64,000 bases of DNA, taken from positions 124,001 through 188,000 of the forward strand of contig JAHBBC010000034.1 of assembly GCA_019915015.1 (NCBI GenBank), read 5' to 3'. Shown in pieces: positions 23,332-35,485 of this stretch. The first letter of the stretch is position 1; the number at the start of each line of letters is the position of its first letter. The notes beneath the pieces were generated by a model. It ran no database searches. It had not been told where the DNA came from and saw only the letters and a program-made list of their open reading frames with translations. A program made the position numbers and the translations under genes. This DNA is from Auriscalpium vulgare. Its lineage: Eukaryota > Basidiomycota > Agaricomycetes > Russulales > Auriscalpiaceae.

Positions 23332-24479
23332 GTACAGAAATGGCGTCAATGCGCGATGAGTCGTGGGCGCAGGTAGGGCGTGCAGGGGCGTGGTGTTGGG
23401 TAGGGTTGGGTGCTGTCGGGCGAGAGGTTGAGCGAGGGCGATGAGGACAACAATGTGAGCGCGATGAACAGCAGTGTACTGACCAGGTGTGTACAGGGCT
23501 CTGGTGATGTCCGTTGTCGACGAGGGCACCTGCCACCGCGATGTATGCGCGCGTCAGGGTCGAGCGCCGGGCGCGAATGGGCGACGACTCGAGGACAGCT
23601 CATGGCGTGCACGTGGAGAGCGATCGTGCGTTGGATGTAGAGCCCAGGGAGTAAATATACTGGCCATGGAAGATGAGGATGCGGGCGAGTGTAGCTCCCT
23701 GCACGCAAGGTGACGGTCACCTGTGCTCGAAGGTTGAACGTCAGCTGCTCCACATTCGTATCTCTGGAGTACTCACATAGTGCACATCGTTACGATCGTA
23801 GCGTCTAGTATTCCATATCCAGCCTTTGATGCGCGCCCAGATGTGTTTCGCGAGGTCGACGCGATGTGCGCGTGGTTTAGTGATGGCTGGGACACGCGTG
23901 TGCGATGCTGAGTCTGAGTTGAGTATCCGACTAGCCGTAATACTAACAGCAACATACCTTCACGGGATTTCCGTGGAGGGGCGCCAGCTCAGCATCGCTT
24001 GCTCGGCGGCCTGCTCGTCGAGACATCAGGTCCGGCTTGTGAGACGGGGAAATTGTGCCAATTAGATGTCGAAGCAGATCTCGAGCAACCAGGCGACACG
24101 TTCGAGATACCCGAGAGCCATGTAGCCACGAGTCGGCGGCGGCGGCGACGACGCAGCATTGAGTCTGAGAACGTGCGGCGATGTATGTGTGTGCGAGGCA
24201 ACTACTAGCCAGTGCAAGAGTCGCTCAGCCGGGCGAGAGTCACCTGGAGTTGGGCGGAAGGGATCGGGCCGATAGTACTTGCTCGTGGGCCTCCTTCGCT
24301 TAGACGATGACGAGGGACCGCGACACAGCGCCGGTGCGCGCTGGAGGGCGCAGCGCACTGTCGGCGGGGTGGTTGGGCAGAGAGTGGCCGAGGAGAGTGC
24401 GCGGGGATGTTCCACTGGCATGCGTATACGAGCGCGCGCCTCTCCTTCATTCCAATTCCCTTCGACATTAGGATGACTT
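23332..24479. repeat. 5' region of short FunK1 gene; repeat modules
   Basis: Inverted counterpart of about 60,850-61,996. It holds the common upstream block (23.3-23.8 kb), the 0.3-kb module (23.88-24.20 kb) and a piece related to repeat B (24.28-24.45 kb, ccgcgacacagcgccg). No intact gene seen. A minus-strand exon-like segment with GTATGT...CAG and GTGAGT borders is described in the findings. Confidence 0.55.
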
Positions 24480-24893
24480 TTTACTGATGGACCTTGCCTA
24501 GATATGGGCGGAACAACTCGGCGATTTTTGACTGCGAGTTGAGCTCCATAATCAAGGTGCGCATGTACAAATGATATGGATCGTTCGCGTATGCCGAGGC
24601 GTGGATTCTGCGCAGCACAATCAAAGTCAAGCAGTAGTACAGTGCGGCTCGCTGAAGGTTCGTGTTGACACCGTCCACCGTGATGTTGCAGAGGTCTCGT
24701 TTGCGTCGCCCAATCTGAGCTTCTGATTTCACTATATACAAGACGTGTCTGCTACATAGTCATAGTACATACGAGAATGCGCATCGACGATGCGGTCCAT
24801 GTCCTGAAGGTACGCGTAATTCAGTCAAAATCTACCTGCATGCCAGAAAAAAAGTAAAAAATCGGTGTGGAGTGGGTATTGCATTGCGTGGAG
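24480..24893. repeat. FunK1 3'-flank repeat, type B
   Basis: Lies downstream of the kinase at 24,894-26,219 (-). Near-identical to 60,436-60,850 and 55,449-55,860 in the other orientation. No gene seen. Confidence 0.65.
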
Positions 24894-26219
24894 TCACTGC
24901 GTTGCATAGCGGAAACGTTTCATGAGGTAGATAACTGTCTTGTAATAGGCCTCATCCGATGTAGTGTCTTTGACCGGCTGGTCCGAGTCGTCGATGTCTT
25001 CGACGGGCTGGTCCGAGTCGTCGCTGTCGATATCGATGTGGACTTCATAGGTGCTCTGGCGGTTGACCCAGGCTCCTGCGGTGACCTTGAGAAGGTCACG
25101 CGCTAGTGGCCACTCATCCTTCCAAGCCTGTGCGATGTCTTTCTTCAACATGCCACGTAACACAAAGTCCTGTTTCTCTTTTCTGCATTGCTCATAGTCT
25201 CCTGTTTCCCACTCGTCGGCTGCACCTTCCTTGAGCCTCTCCCCGTCTTCGTCGAAGCTGAGGAACTGAAAGGCGAGGACCCAGACGAACGACTCCAGGT
25301 CGTGATAGTAGGTCCTCTTGATCTTTCCATTCCAGTACTCGGTATTGAGTAGCGCGAGCGGCATGAAGGGGATGGTGCCGGTGCGTTCTAGGTAAGTGTG
25401 GGCGTCGTTTTCGTTTTTTCCTTTGATGTATGCCAGATCCCAATCGTTGAGAACGCCGTAAACGGTGGTGCCCTCCTTGTAGTACATGAGGTTGGCGAGG
25501 CTCGGATCTCGGTGTTCAACGCCCTCTTTCCATAGATGATAATGGCCTAGATACAAGTCAGCGTGACTCAGAGTAAGTATAATGGACGGCGACGTACACG
25601 TAACACAGTCAAACCACGCTTTCACGAATTCGTGGCCGCGCAGCTCACGGATCGGCTGCCGCATCTTGAAGGCGATGACGCGAAGTATACAGTGACTAGA
25701 GATGCCCGAATCGATATCAAGCGCCTCCCGGATTTCTTTTGTTTCCGAACCGTAATCTTCGTAGCCGAAGATGGTTGGAGGATGTTTCTCGAGTCCGAGC
25801 TTCTGAAGGTTAACGCTGCGAACGACCTTCCGTGCTTCCTGGATAATTTTAACCTCGCTGGTCCTACTTTCATCGGGCCAATACATTTTGACGGCATAGG
25901 GCTCTGGTCTTATCACTCCAGTGCTGACGTTCGATCCGCCTACGACTTGTGCCCAGCGCCCTATGATAGCCGTAGATTTCAGTCAGCGTTACCTGGAGAA
26001 AGATACACTGCGCGACGTACAATTCACGCAATCAAGCCATGGTTTGACAAATCTGTCGCCACTCAGCTCACAGATTGGCTTCAGGTGCTTGAAGGGGATG
26101 GCGCGAAACATACGGCGGTCGACATTCGGGAGACGACAACGGTCATCGAGAATGTCGATCGTTTCGAAGCGAAAGTTGTGAGGACCATGGTCGGGAGACG
26201 CGAGGATGCGTGAGGTCAT
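24894..26219 (-). CDS. Chimeric FunK1 kinase (short-form exon 1 + N-lobe + C-lobe)
   Basis: Three-exon model: 26219-26021, 25960-25598, 25546-24894; 404 aa. Exon 1 is a short-form start (MTSRILASPDHG ... KPICELSGDRFVKPWLDC). It splices in phase (AAT T|GTACGT ... ATCATAG|GG) into a segment that in full-length kinases precedes the N-lobe (RWAQVVGGSN then PYAVKMYWPD). The segment IRELRGHEFVKAWFDC follows again, so this region is present twice. HRDPSLAN and DWDLAY are intact, as is the AVK lysine, so catalysis is possible; the glycine loop is weak. Near the C-terminus the unit DSDQPVxD is tandemly duplicated. The same chimera occurs at 59,146-60,435, so it arose before the IR1 duplication. Confidence 0.7.
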
Positions 26220-26469
26220 GGACAGCGAGTATGAGAGGGCGCGGTGAAGATATGGGCGTGGGTCGTGTGTGCTGGTGGTGGAGTAGGGGCGTAGACTGGC
26301 GCCAGTGCTGTCGAGCGAGGTGCTGGCAGACAGGCGAGAGCCTGAGCGAAGTTGATAAATAACGCGGCCAACGGCCGCGTGAAGCGGATAGGGCCAGGAT
26401 GCCGGAGTCGAGCTGCCACGCTCCATGCGCGCGGTAAGGGTGTCGGCAGGAAAGGTTGACGACTCGAGC

Positions 26470-27345
26470 CTCGAGGCCGATCATTGCCACGCGTAAGGCC
26501 TGCTTCTTCCCCTGCTTCTTCCCGATGTCGTTGAAGCTGCGGTAAACATCGTCCACTTCTTCTACGGACGGCTTCTTCGACACATCGAAGCGTTGGTTGT
26601 CACGATTTCTAACCCAATGAAGGAGTGCAAAGGTCAGCGGCCACTGCGAGGTCCACTCTCCAGGCGGCTTCTCGTTCAAATCGGCGAGGGTTCTTTGAGG
26701 AATACCGTCTTCTCCTTGTAGCACTGATTATAGTCCCCAGTGATCCACGCGTCGGCTTGCCGGGCCTCCTTCACCTTCTCGCCCTTCTCGTAGCTGATGA
26801 CAACATAGGCCAGGATCCAGATGAGATATTCGAGGTCGTGGTAGTAGGTCCTCGCAATCTCCCCGCCGATAACGCTCGCTGAGGAGCTCGAGGGGCATGA
26901 AGGGTATGGCGCCCGTTAGGTCTTGATGCTCGTGCGCGCTCTCTGCATCGACATTTGCCAAGTCCCAGTCGTTGAGAACGCCGCAGATGGTGCCGCCACC
27001 CTCGCAGTACATGACATTTGAGAGGCTCGGAGGTCCGTGGTGAATTCCGTGCTTCCATAGACGATAGTGAGCTAGTTTCTGTCAGCGTGACTCGAAGAAA
27101 AATTACAGGCTCGACGTACAATGGGCACAATCTAGCCATGCGCTCACGAATGCGTCGCCGCTCAGCTCGCAGATGGTCGCCAGCTGCTTGAAGGCTATGG
27201 CGCGAAACACACGGCGGCTGACATTCGGGAGAGGACGGGGATCGCGGTCGCCCGTTTTCGAACGGAAAGTCTTGTAGTCGATGAAACCGTTGTCTGGCAG
27301 CGACGCGACTCGGAGGATGCATGAGGGCGCGGACAGTGAGGACAT
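26470..27345 (-). pseudogene. Short FunK1 copy, frameshifted
   Basis: Exon 1 from ATG 27,345 (MSSLSAPSCILRVASLPDNG ... ICELSGDAFVSAWLDC) is intact. Exon 2 has GIHHGPPSLSN in place of HRDPS and a normal DWDLANV. At about 26,860 the sequence ggggagattgcgagg lacks 2 bp found in paralogues (ggggagagattgcgagg), shifting the frame. The C-tail (NEKPPGEWTSQWPLTFALLHW) is readable in another frame. Paralogues at 40,530 and 58,048 carry different lesions. Confidence 0.75.
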
Positions 27346-29397
27346 TTAAGCGTGGCGCGTGTGCATCGTAGTACGTCGTGGGCGCATGTGAGAGGGCGTT
27401 GCGTGGTGGTAGTCTGCGTGCCGTCGGGCGAGAACTCGAGTGCTCGGCGTGCGCAGGAGGGGTTACGAGCGCGCAGGTAGTACTAGCAGCGGAACAGCGG
27501 TGGTACAAAGCAAAGGGTAGATGCAGAGTGCCGATGATGTGGCTGTCGACGAGGGCTGCCACGACGTATGCGCGCGGTCAGCTTGCCGGCGGCGGGCGCA
27601 AATGGGCGGCGACTCGAGGACGAGCGTGCCGTACAACGTGGTGGGGGTGCAGTCAGACTGACACATTGAACGATCTGACAGCTAGCGTGACAAAGTCTGA
27701 GCATGGGGGAGATCCAACGCCTCAGCAAGATCCTCGGAAATCGAGTCTGAAGGGGGCTCCGATATCTCGATGATCGGCAAGCTTCATCATTGAGGACCTG
27801 GGCGCATGTTGAGAATTAAACACGCGGCGAGATGTGCGCAGACATACCTCAGCCCTATCATGTGCTGCTCGCCGGTACCTCCGCCGACAGTCACATCGCC
27901 GAATATCTCGCCCAGCTATTGTGAGATCTTGAGCGCATGTTCCTTCGACAATTTCGACGCATCTTCGGGTGTCAAAGAGATCAACAGTACGCGCAGAACT
28001 AGGGAGAGATCAGTGACTATGCCGATGGAGAGTGACCGCTATGACCTTCTGCCTCATTTTCCTCTGACTACTTCCCAGCGCCGTGAGTCATGTTCCCGGT
28101 AAGTCGTGCGCGTGTCGTTGTGAATGAATGGCCTTGGGAAACCTTGCGGGATAGTCGCGATGGATGAGAGTCGGCCCATTGAAGCCCTGGAGGTGCGGCC
28201 ACTCAGCAGTGCGATACGGAGGGGAAACTGTGCACAGTCCAGTGCTGCCTGGAACCGAAAAGGAGTACCAGCGTACTATAGTGCTGGACTCGGAGTAGAG
28301 AGCATTACATAATACGCTGGGCTACAGTGAGCCTACAGTACGCTCGCCCGCATCCTCATCTGCCAAGGCCAGTATCATGCCCTGGGTCCCGCGCTCAACG
28401 TATCATCGTCCTCCACGTGCAAGAAACGAGGCTCGTCCTCGAGTTTTCGCCCATTTGCGCCCGGCGCCCAAGCCTGACCGCGCGCATACATCGTGGCAGC
28501 CTTGTCGACACATCGAGTCTGGCACGCCGCCGTTGGATGCGCTCAAAATCGTTCTTCTCATCTCCTTCGCTCAGAATCTTGCTCGACACGGCAGCGCTCT
28601 GTCACCTGCCATCGCCTGCCTGTTTTCACGTTCTCGCTGCGCGTATGTCCTCGCGCACCCTCGCGTTGCCGCTGGCCGACTCTGAGAAGACTCAGTTAGA
28701 AATGGGCGACGTTCGTGACAACTTTCATCCTCTCCCGAACGTCAATCGCCGCGTTTTTCGCGCCACCTTCGAAATTCTGCAGCCGATCCGTGAGCTGCGT
28801 GGCGACGCATTCGTAAGAGCATGGCTCGATTGTGCACAGTGTACGTCGCGCCTGCATCTTTCACCGAGTTACGCTGACAGAAACCTAGGTCACTATCGTA
28901 CATGGAAGCACGAAATTCATCACGAGCCTCCGAGCATTTCAAACCTCATGTACGGCGAGGGTGGCGGCGCCATCTGCGGCGTTCTCAACGACTGGGACCT
29001 GGCAGATGTCGATGCAGAGAGCGCGCACGAGCATCAAGACAGAACGGGCACCATACCCTTCATGCCCCTCGAGCTCCTCAGCGAGCGTGATCGGCGGGGA
29101 GAGATTGCGAGGACCTACTACCACGACCTCGAATATTTCATATGGATCCTGGCCTATGTTGTCATCAGCTACGAGAAGGGCGAGAAGGTCAAGGGTGGGC
29201 AAGCCGACGCGTGGATCACTGGGGACTATATTCAGTGCTACAAAGAAAAGTGGGCATTCCTCAGCGATCCCCTCGCCAGGTTGAACAAGAAGCCTCCTGG
29301 AACTTGGACCTCGCATTGGCCACTGACATATTGGCTTCTTCATTTCGTGAAACTGCGCGAATTCCAACGCACCTCTCCGGACGTGTTTGCGGCACAA
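26736..29397. repeat. IR2 left arm (pairs with 38,474-41,147)
   Basis: About 2.7 kb near-identical in inverted orientation to 38,474-41,147, covering one short FunK1 gene, the intergenic block and a second FunK1 copy. It overlaps the IR1 left arm from 26,736 to 28,222, so that block exists three times in the window. Confidence 0.8.
27346..28644. repeat. Intergenic block shared by three loci
   Basis: No supported gene. About 27,378-28,222 is repeated inverted at 57,197-58,015 and at 39,650-40,497; the rest to 28,644 continues in the IR2 partner only. It lies between two divergently oriented FunK1 copies in two of the three loci, so it may act as a bidirectional promoter region. That is inference; no TATA box was identified. 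Confidence 0.55.
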
Positions 29398-29586
29398 GGC
29401 AACTGGAGTTGGGACCCGAGCGCCCACGCGGGCGGCGACAGGCGGCGACGCCGAGAACCTCCAGTCCGATCGCGACTGGGCCGATGCCTGTTCCTCCTCG
29501 CCATCTCACTGCCCACTGAATCTCAGTTCTTCTCATGTGTGCGATCCTGGTGCCCTTCAGAGTCTCCGTCTCCGTGGCTGACCTGA
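28645..29586 (+). CDS. Short FunK1-type protein, HRD lost, altered C-terminus
   Basis: Exons 28645-28840 and 28889-29586, 297 aa. The 48-nt intron is stop-free and a multiple of three, so the unspliced frame stays open. Exon 1 has MSSRTLALPLADSE and PIRELRGDAFVRAWLDC. Exon 2 has HHEPPSISN at the catalytic loop (HRD lost), DWDLADV, FMPLELL and YYHDLEYFIW. Up to FAAQ it matches 38,383-39,222; after about 29,397 the tail is replaced by an Arg/Pro-rich sequence ending SPSPWLT, because the inverted-repeat junction falls inside the gene. Probably a pseudokinase. Confidence 0.68.
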   Translation: MSSRTLALPLADSEKTQLEMGDVRDNFHPLPNVNRRVFRATFEILQPIRELRGDAFVRAWLDCAQCTSRLHLSPSYADRNLGHYRTWKHEIHHEPPSISNLMYGEGGGAICGVLNDWDLADVDAESAHEHQDRTGTIPFMPLELLSERDRRGEIARTYYHDLEYFIWILAYVVISYEKGEKVKGGQADAWITGDYIQCYKEKWAFLSDPLARLNKKPPGTWTSHWPLTYWLLHFVKLREFQRTSPDVFAAQGNWSWDPSAHAGGDRRRRREPPVRSRLGRCLFLLAISLPTESQFFSCVRSWCPSESPSPWLT

Positions 29587-30871
29587 CACATGGCAGAAGC
29601 TCAAACTGAGAGCAGGCTGAAAAAGGGGGGACGATGGCGACGCAGTTGAGCCTGGTCGGTCGGTGCGCCGAACTCTGCTCTAGTATCTCTCTCTCATATA
29701 CTCGCTCACACCACCGTAGGCCTCAAGCTTACGCGCGAGCCCCGCTTTCCTTCCTCGTTGAACCGACACTGTCTGCGGTGGACTTAGTCTGAGGTGCTTT
29801 CGTTGAACGCGTCCGTGTTACTTATATCACATCTGTGGTAAATAAGTATCCTGAGCTGAGTTAAGGCTCGCTGCCGGTGGTGAATGAGAGAATGCGCGTA
29901 CCTGCGCTGCTGGATGGGGTCTGCGTAGTATGAAGCGAGGGCGATTGGCTCGTTGTGAGATATATGCTGGTAGTCTTTATGCATTGCTTGTTTGCATATA
30001 TATAGCAAAGCGAAATAGATGGACCAAAATAAGGGCATTTACTTGCGGGAGTGTATTGAACGGGATGGCCGGGGACATCAGTAATGAACCGTGGGATGTC
30101 TGGAATACGTTTGCACGGCTGGTGCGCTGAGCGTGCCAGCTTGTGTCACAAACTCACCACTGGCGGACCTCGGGATTTAGAAGAATGGAGCTTGAGGGTT
30201 CCAAAGCAGCATATACATATATATTCCATACCGTAGAAACTTACATCCGGGAGTTTAGTCGTAGGTCGACTTTCAGTACTATGGTACACCCATGGCGCAG
30301 TACAGACTGGACTATCCGCAGTATTCTCAAATTTGTTGAGCAAATCTCAATCGCGCTCCGGTGCAATATTCATCACCTCTTCCACGCGCCCATCTGCCTC
30401 TACGCGTCCATCGTGTGCATCGTTCTTCAAGTGGATGCTGATGGGGACCATGGGAATGAGATTGTTGCTCCCCGGGTCACTTGCTCCTCGGTTGAAGACG
30501 GGCGGGCCTCCGGTTCCATCGTGCAGCTTAGTGACGATACTTACTCGATATCAGTAGATAATGAAACGCGGATGTTAAAGCGTGCTAGGACGCACACTAC
30601 TCCGGAAGATGGGCTGGAGTAATTGAGGATGCGGTGCATTTTCGTGGCGCCAATGGACAGGGTGACGACTTCAAGGGGACTTAGCCTGTACGCAGGAGAA
30701 GACTATGGCGGCACCCACTGGTGATGTGCTCAAACATCTGAGACTTGCGTAGTCAACCGGCGTTCAAATTAGCTTTGCAGTAGGCGACGCACCACATTCC
30801 ACGCAACTACATTTCCATTTCCATTTCCATCGCCAATGCTTTAGCACTCTGCAAGACCAGATGCGAGCGCT
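29587..30871. other. Gene-poor, low-copy stretch
   Basis: No recognised gene. A frame at 30,143-30,622 (+) has no family features I can name. A short (TTTCCA) microsatellite lies near 30,805-30,830. A roughly 30-bp string around 29,810 (gtgttacttatatcac) recurs just after the P450 stop near 38,206, marking a rearrangement border. Confidence 0.4.
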
Positions 30872-32053
30872 CTACGCACCATTGAGATTCATTCGGACAA
30901 AAACCTGCATCGATGGAAGCTGCTTCAGAACTGACCTCGACGCGGGGTACGGCGGACTTACCAGCGCCGGTAATTCACAAGATATTGCCAGCGTAAGCCA
31001 CACTAATCCCTGAGTGCACACCAATTCAGCCAGTCCCAGCGCGCCTTCATACCCTCGAGCAACGCACCTGGTTCCACAGCAACCCCCACAGTCCTCCTGT
31101 CCCACCTGCGACGCGAAGGCGCATGATCCCGAGAATCATGAATCCAAGGAGCGTGAAGTCCGCGACGACGATGCCGATGACACTGACGACAGACTTGTCG
31201 GAGTGGGCGGGGATGCATTCGTGTGCGAGCGGGTTATACACTGCGCTGACCTACGCAGCGTGAGTGGATGAGTGGCATGGTGAGAGTAGACGAACAATTA
31301 TTAAATCTGGACGGGATACGATAGACTCAGTCACATGAGCAGCAGGTGAATTGATCATGGCGTACATCGGATGTTGAGCGCGATACCTGTCAGCCAGGCG
31401 AGGCAAGAGATCGTCAGCACTAAGAAATTTCGACTCCATATAGCCGATCTGTGTTCAACCGGCAATGTTCAGTGAGACTCTCCGGCGTTGAAGCAGTGGC
31501 AGCAACTGACATTCTGAGGAGCATGAGCAACGACCCGAGGCCGAGGCTGATGTACCCAAGCGCCTGAGGAATGTGGACGTATAAGAGTCCGTTTTGAATT
31601 GCCTGCCGTCGAATACGTACGTAGACCCAAGCAGCCCATGCCTAGGCGTGAACGTCATCATCTAGAGTATGAACCAGAACGAAAATAGGGTCGACGAACC
31701 GTGCAATGTCCGGGCCCTGCGAAATCCTTGCTCGCAAGAAAGACCGTCAGAGCGGCGAGCATCGACACACGGCACCCGGTATACACCCAGATGGTCCACC
31801 TGTACGGTCTCTTCCCCATAATCACGGCCCATTCGAAGCCGCCCGTCGTGACTATTTCCCAGCTGTGAAGAAAACGTCAATGGGGGGCAATCATGTCCAA
31901 ACACTGAGGCGTACATTGCCACGCCCCACATGAAGTGCACCAGCTTGATGAGGACCGCTGTAGGGCATGTCATGATCGGACAATGGAGGACTGACGCCTT
32001 CGTATCGTACCATCCATGTACGCGATGTTGAGAGGACTGTTCCAGTTCGTCAT
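30872..32053 (-). CDS. Multi-pass (seven-helix type) membrane protein
   Basis: ATG at 32,053 (MTNWNSPLNIAYMD). Spliced pieces read LIKLVHFMWGVAIWE, then TTGGFEWAVIMGKRPYRWTI plus VYTGCRVSMLAALTVFLASK. They are followed by QALGYISLGLGSLLMLLR, then ISAIWSRNFLVLTISCLAWLT, then YNPLAHECIPAHSDKS and VIGIVVADFTLLGFMILGIM, then GLVWLTLAISCELPAL and VFVRMNLNG. The order WExxxTxxFEW-xxxxGKRPYRW, Trp-rich helices and a late LNLN motif is that of a basidiomycete seven-helix membrane protein family of unknown ligand. Introns of about 50 nt separate the helices. The C-terminus stops early after MNLNG, so it may be truncated. Exact exon ends are less sure than the identification. Confidence 0.6.
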
Positions 32054-35000
32054 GATGCTCTGAGACAGCAGAGGATGTGAGACTATGTGCTGGGTAATCT
32101 GAAGAACAAGCACGACTCACTCTGGCGTGTCCACAGCCTGCCTGTCTTTATTCGACGCCTCATTAACCAGTGACTAGTGACTGACTTGCGATCTATGAGC
32201 GTTGCTGTAAGAGGATACTTCTGATAAGAGGCGTCTTCCAAGAATGAATCTCGCAGCGGTTAAAGAGCAGTTGACCGGCTCTTCGATATGTGTAGTTCGC
32301 TGATGCTGGGAAGCATCCGCTTAATATGGCCATCTTGCAGGGTGTCCGGCAACCAGTCCTAGCCCGGCATGGGCCCGGGGTACTAAGTATCATCGGTGTG
32401 AGATGCGCTGAGAAGTTGGAGCGAGCTGAAACTTCGGATAAAGATGGTTTCCTGCCTAGTTCTAAAGCTGCATCAGTATTGAGGACAGCCCTTGTGTGAA
32501 GGCATCGACGTAGGATGGAAAAATACACTCACACAAAGGGCACCGGCCTGACTGCTATGGCCAGCAAGCGTACATGGAGGTACTGGCGGTCCTCGTGAGT
32601 AACTGATTGAGATAGAGCACCTGTGTAATTTGGCCAAGGTCAGACCGACAAGTTCTGGATCCGAGGACCTGATCGCAGAGCTATGTGCTAAGAGAGTGAC
32701 ATTCCATGGATGATGGACTCGGAATCTCCTGCGCGAAGGTTCGTTCGAGCTGTGGGTGTTCACTATGCTGCTCGCGGCCACGCTTAAGTTTGGGAGGACA
32801 GAGCAATGAGAGTATGAAAGAAATGAATAAAATACATATGGGCGTCGTTCGACAAGTGCAGAGTCTGCGACGGCGTCGCCGAGAGTCGCCCGAGGCGTGC
32901 GATTTTCGGCGCCCGTCCCATCTCCCGTTCAACAACGTCGACCATCCTCTATGGCCGCTTTGTCATTGGCACCAGTCCAACGCCCGGCGTCGCTCTTTAT
33001 CGCAGGATGTCTATAGCTGGCGGCAGACAACAGGCAGAGAGGAACAGTGCTCAGGTGCGTAAACATCCATCCTCCCTTAAGCTCAAGCATTGCCAACCAT
33101 CGTCACAGATCGTACCCCCCTCTCCACCTGCAGCGTACCCATCTCTTTTGCGCGCTCGACGCCTCATTTTTTGCTGGACAACAACAAGCCCAGATCTTCA
33201 TGGACGACAGGCAGGCTGCGTTGGCATCACGGCGTCTTCCTCGTCCACAATGCGGCATCCACTCCAACCAACTCGAAGATCTTCATGCACGTATCTGTTC
33301 CATATAGCCCGGAAATCTGACGCGTCTTTCCAGCTCAATTCCACCCGTCTGCAGTTTCGGTTCGACCGGCTCGCGTGCGTGCTACGCGCATCTCCCAGAG
33401 GGCACCTCGTCCTTCGGCGGGCGGAGAAGCGTGTCTGTGAAGAGGGCACGGGCACAGATCGGGCGTCGAGTCGGATGCAACCACCTATCCGCGTCCCACC
33501 CCACTCAGGCACTCTGCGCCCGTAGACCGCACCTGGACATGGCGTTTGGACGTATTGCAGTGAGTTCCAGGCGTGACGTTCTCGAACGTATAGCGAGTCT
33601 GATGGAATTTTTCCCAGTCACCGTCGAGCTACTTGCTTGTCGCCACGACGACCCTCTGCTGTCATGGCAAAAGTCCCAGGTGCGCTCCGTATCCTGGATT
33701 CCTCCAACTTACAATATTTTTGCAGCGTTGATAGCGATGAAATCGAACCGTAAACGCTGTCCGTGGCGATCTTTCCTCCATCATTGGCTCGCTCGCTGCA
33801 ATCTGACGTCTGGGCGAGTCAAACTTCTTTTACGGAACCATACGCTAGTATGCACGAATAAAATCGATTTTGTCGCCGAGAGCTGATTACGGTCCTCTTA
33901 TGACTGCAGCGAGCGTTTGTTTCTGTGTGGCGTGATGGTGTCGATTCGTAATGTCAGCGGCAAGTTGAGAGCGTACCGAACGCTTTTTTTTGGCTGAGAA
34001 CTTCTGACGGGCAGTCCCCATGACCGGCCACGCTAGGTATCAAGACAGAATGTCCTGGCTTCTCGTGGGAGGAGCGGGATCATGTAGAGGAGGCAGATAC
34101 TCATCAGTATGGTCTCCGCACCACCGTATCAAGTGCGGGGTTCGTGTTGAGGACGTGGCGGCGGGAGGCTATCGCCATCCCGTCAAGTTGCCGTCATCGA
34201 CTTCTCGGCCCCCAGGATCACATCATGAAGATGAGAACAAAAAGCTGCTTCGGAGGCGCTGCGCGGTGCCGCGCCGGTAGCATGTGGTCAGTCGCTAGAT
34301 GCATCTCATTCGGCACTGCCCATTCATGGCGCCAGTCAACAGGACTGCGATGTGTTTCCCAGCGTCTTGAGCAGACCCGCAGCGCTGAATTAGTTTATGC
34401 TAAGTCTTTGTCAAAGAGCTCGTCAACACAGGTCGCTTACACGGCGGTTCGGCGACGATGTTTGAATAGCCGAGAATGCGCAGCTTGCAGGCGGCAGGCG
34501 GTTCGCGATGAGCAGGAAGAGCTGCGTCGCACCGATCCAGCTGACGCGGGCTGCGGACGGCTGCGGACGTGGCGTGCTAGCGCGTGGGCCGGTCCTGTAA
34601 ATGCCGAACTAGTATGTGTAGCCAGATGTTGCAGCAATGGCGAACCCAGCTGTTGCGGTAGTTCAGCGAGAGAGGACGGGATACCGACGCACGGCGGTAG
34701 CGAACCGTAGCCTGGTGGGCATTTCCCACGATTTCGTCAACTAACGCCGATCTCCCACGGGTCCTCAATTTCCCATGGGCCTGCAGAATCCCATCGCGCC
34801 GACGCAAGCTCGACTACAACCACTCTGCGACACCATGGAGCATCCACCACCCTCCCAGTCTCCCATACTTGTACCGACAACTCCTCGATAACTCCTTGGC
34901 CTCCGCACCTCAGCTCTGGCTGCCCCGTCTCCTAGTTCGCTATGCCCGCGACAAATGTACTGGGCGACTCTAGCAGCGCGGCGGCCAGCTTGCCCCCGTT

Positions 35001-35480
35001 TACGGCCCCATCATCACCATTACCATCCGGTTCAAGCTCGCCAGTCCCTGCGGGTTGCTTCTAGTCCTGCGCTCATGGCCGGATACTCCTTTGTCCGCAG
35101 AGCGCGCATCGACGCAGGGACCATCGAATTCCCTTACACCTCCCTTCATGTACTCTACAAGTGTAAGGTACCGAAATCTCATCTGTCTCAGTCTGCCCCA
35201 TTCTTACTTCATTTGCCATGCACTTTGTCAACGACACACTCGAGAAAGAAGCTGAAGCAGCAGTGCATAATAGCACTGGCCTGTATGTTATGTCGAAACA
35301 GTGCGCAGCTGGTGCGAAAATGTTCATGTGGTGTCGGTGAAACATCAGCTCCGCCGCTCGCGGCACTTAGCATTGTCGAAAACACGATTCCTTTCCCCGA
35401 TTGCCGTCCCCAGCCTCACTCGTCAGCTCAGCGATCCCTCCCTCGGCAGCCTGCTCATACCCTGCTGCATACACGACCTA
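32054..35480. other. Gene-poor, low-copy stretch
   Basis: About 3.4 kb between the 7TM gene and the P450. Open frames (for example 33,431-33,886 +) are not recognisable, and none shows a convincing intron pattern. A short Ser/Pro-rich frame starts at ATG 34,942. I cannot support a gene here. Confidence 0.4.
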
Positions 35481-35485
35481 TCTCA

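Larger units (their letters stand above)
22003..28222. repeat. IR1 left arm (pairs with 57,197-63,336)
   Basis: About 6.2 kb repeated in inverted orientation at 57,197-63,336. Gene order and non-coding sequence agree throughout; for example the frame at 24,205-24,468 (-) differs from 60,860-61,123 (+) at one residue in 87. Ends are visible: the left arm diverges from the right at cggaacgact (about 22,003 / 63,336) and at gcgatacgg (about 28,222 / 57,197). Internal mosaic patches (22.5-22.9 and 24.9-25.4 kb) differ from the right arm. Confidence 0.85.

Noticed and set aside
28645..28840. An upstream extension of the short kinase at 28,645 to the beginning of the open frame near 28,327
   Set aside because: The upstream part has no ATG in good context, is Arg/Pro-rich, and is not conserved in frame among short paralogues, whereas MSSRTLA/MPSRTLA starts are.
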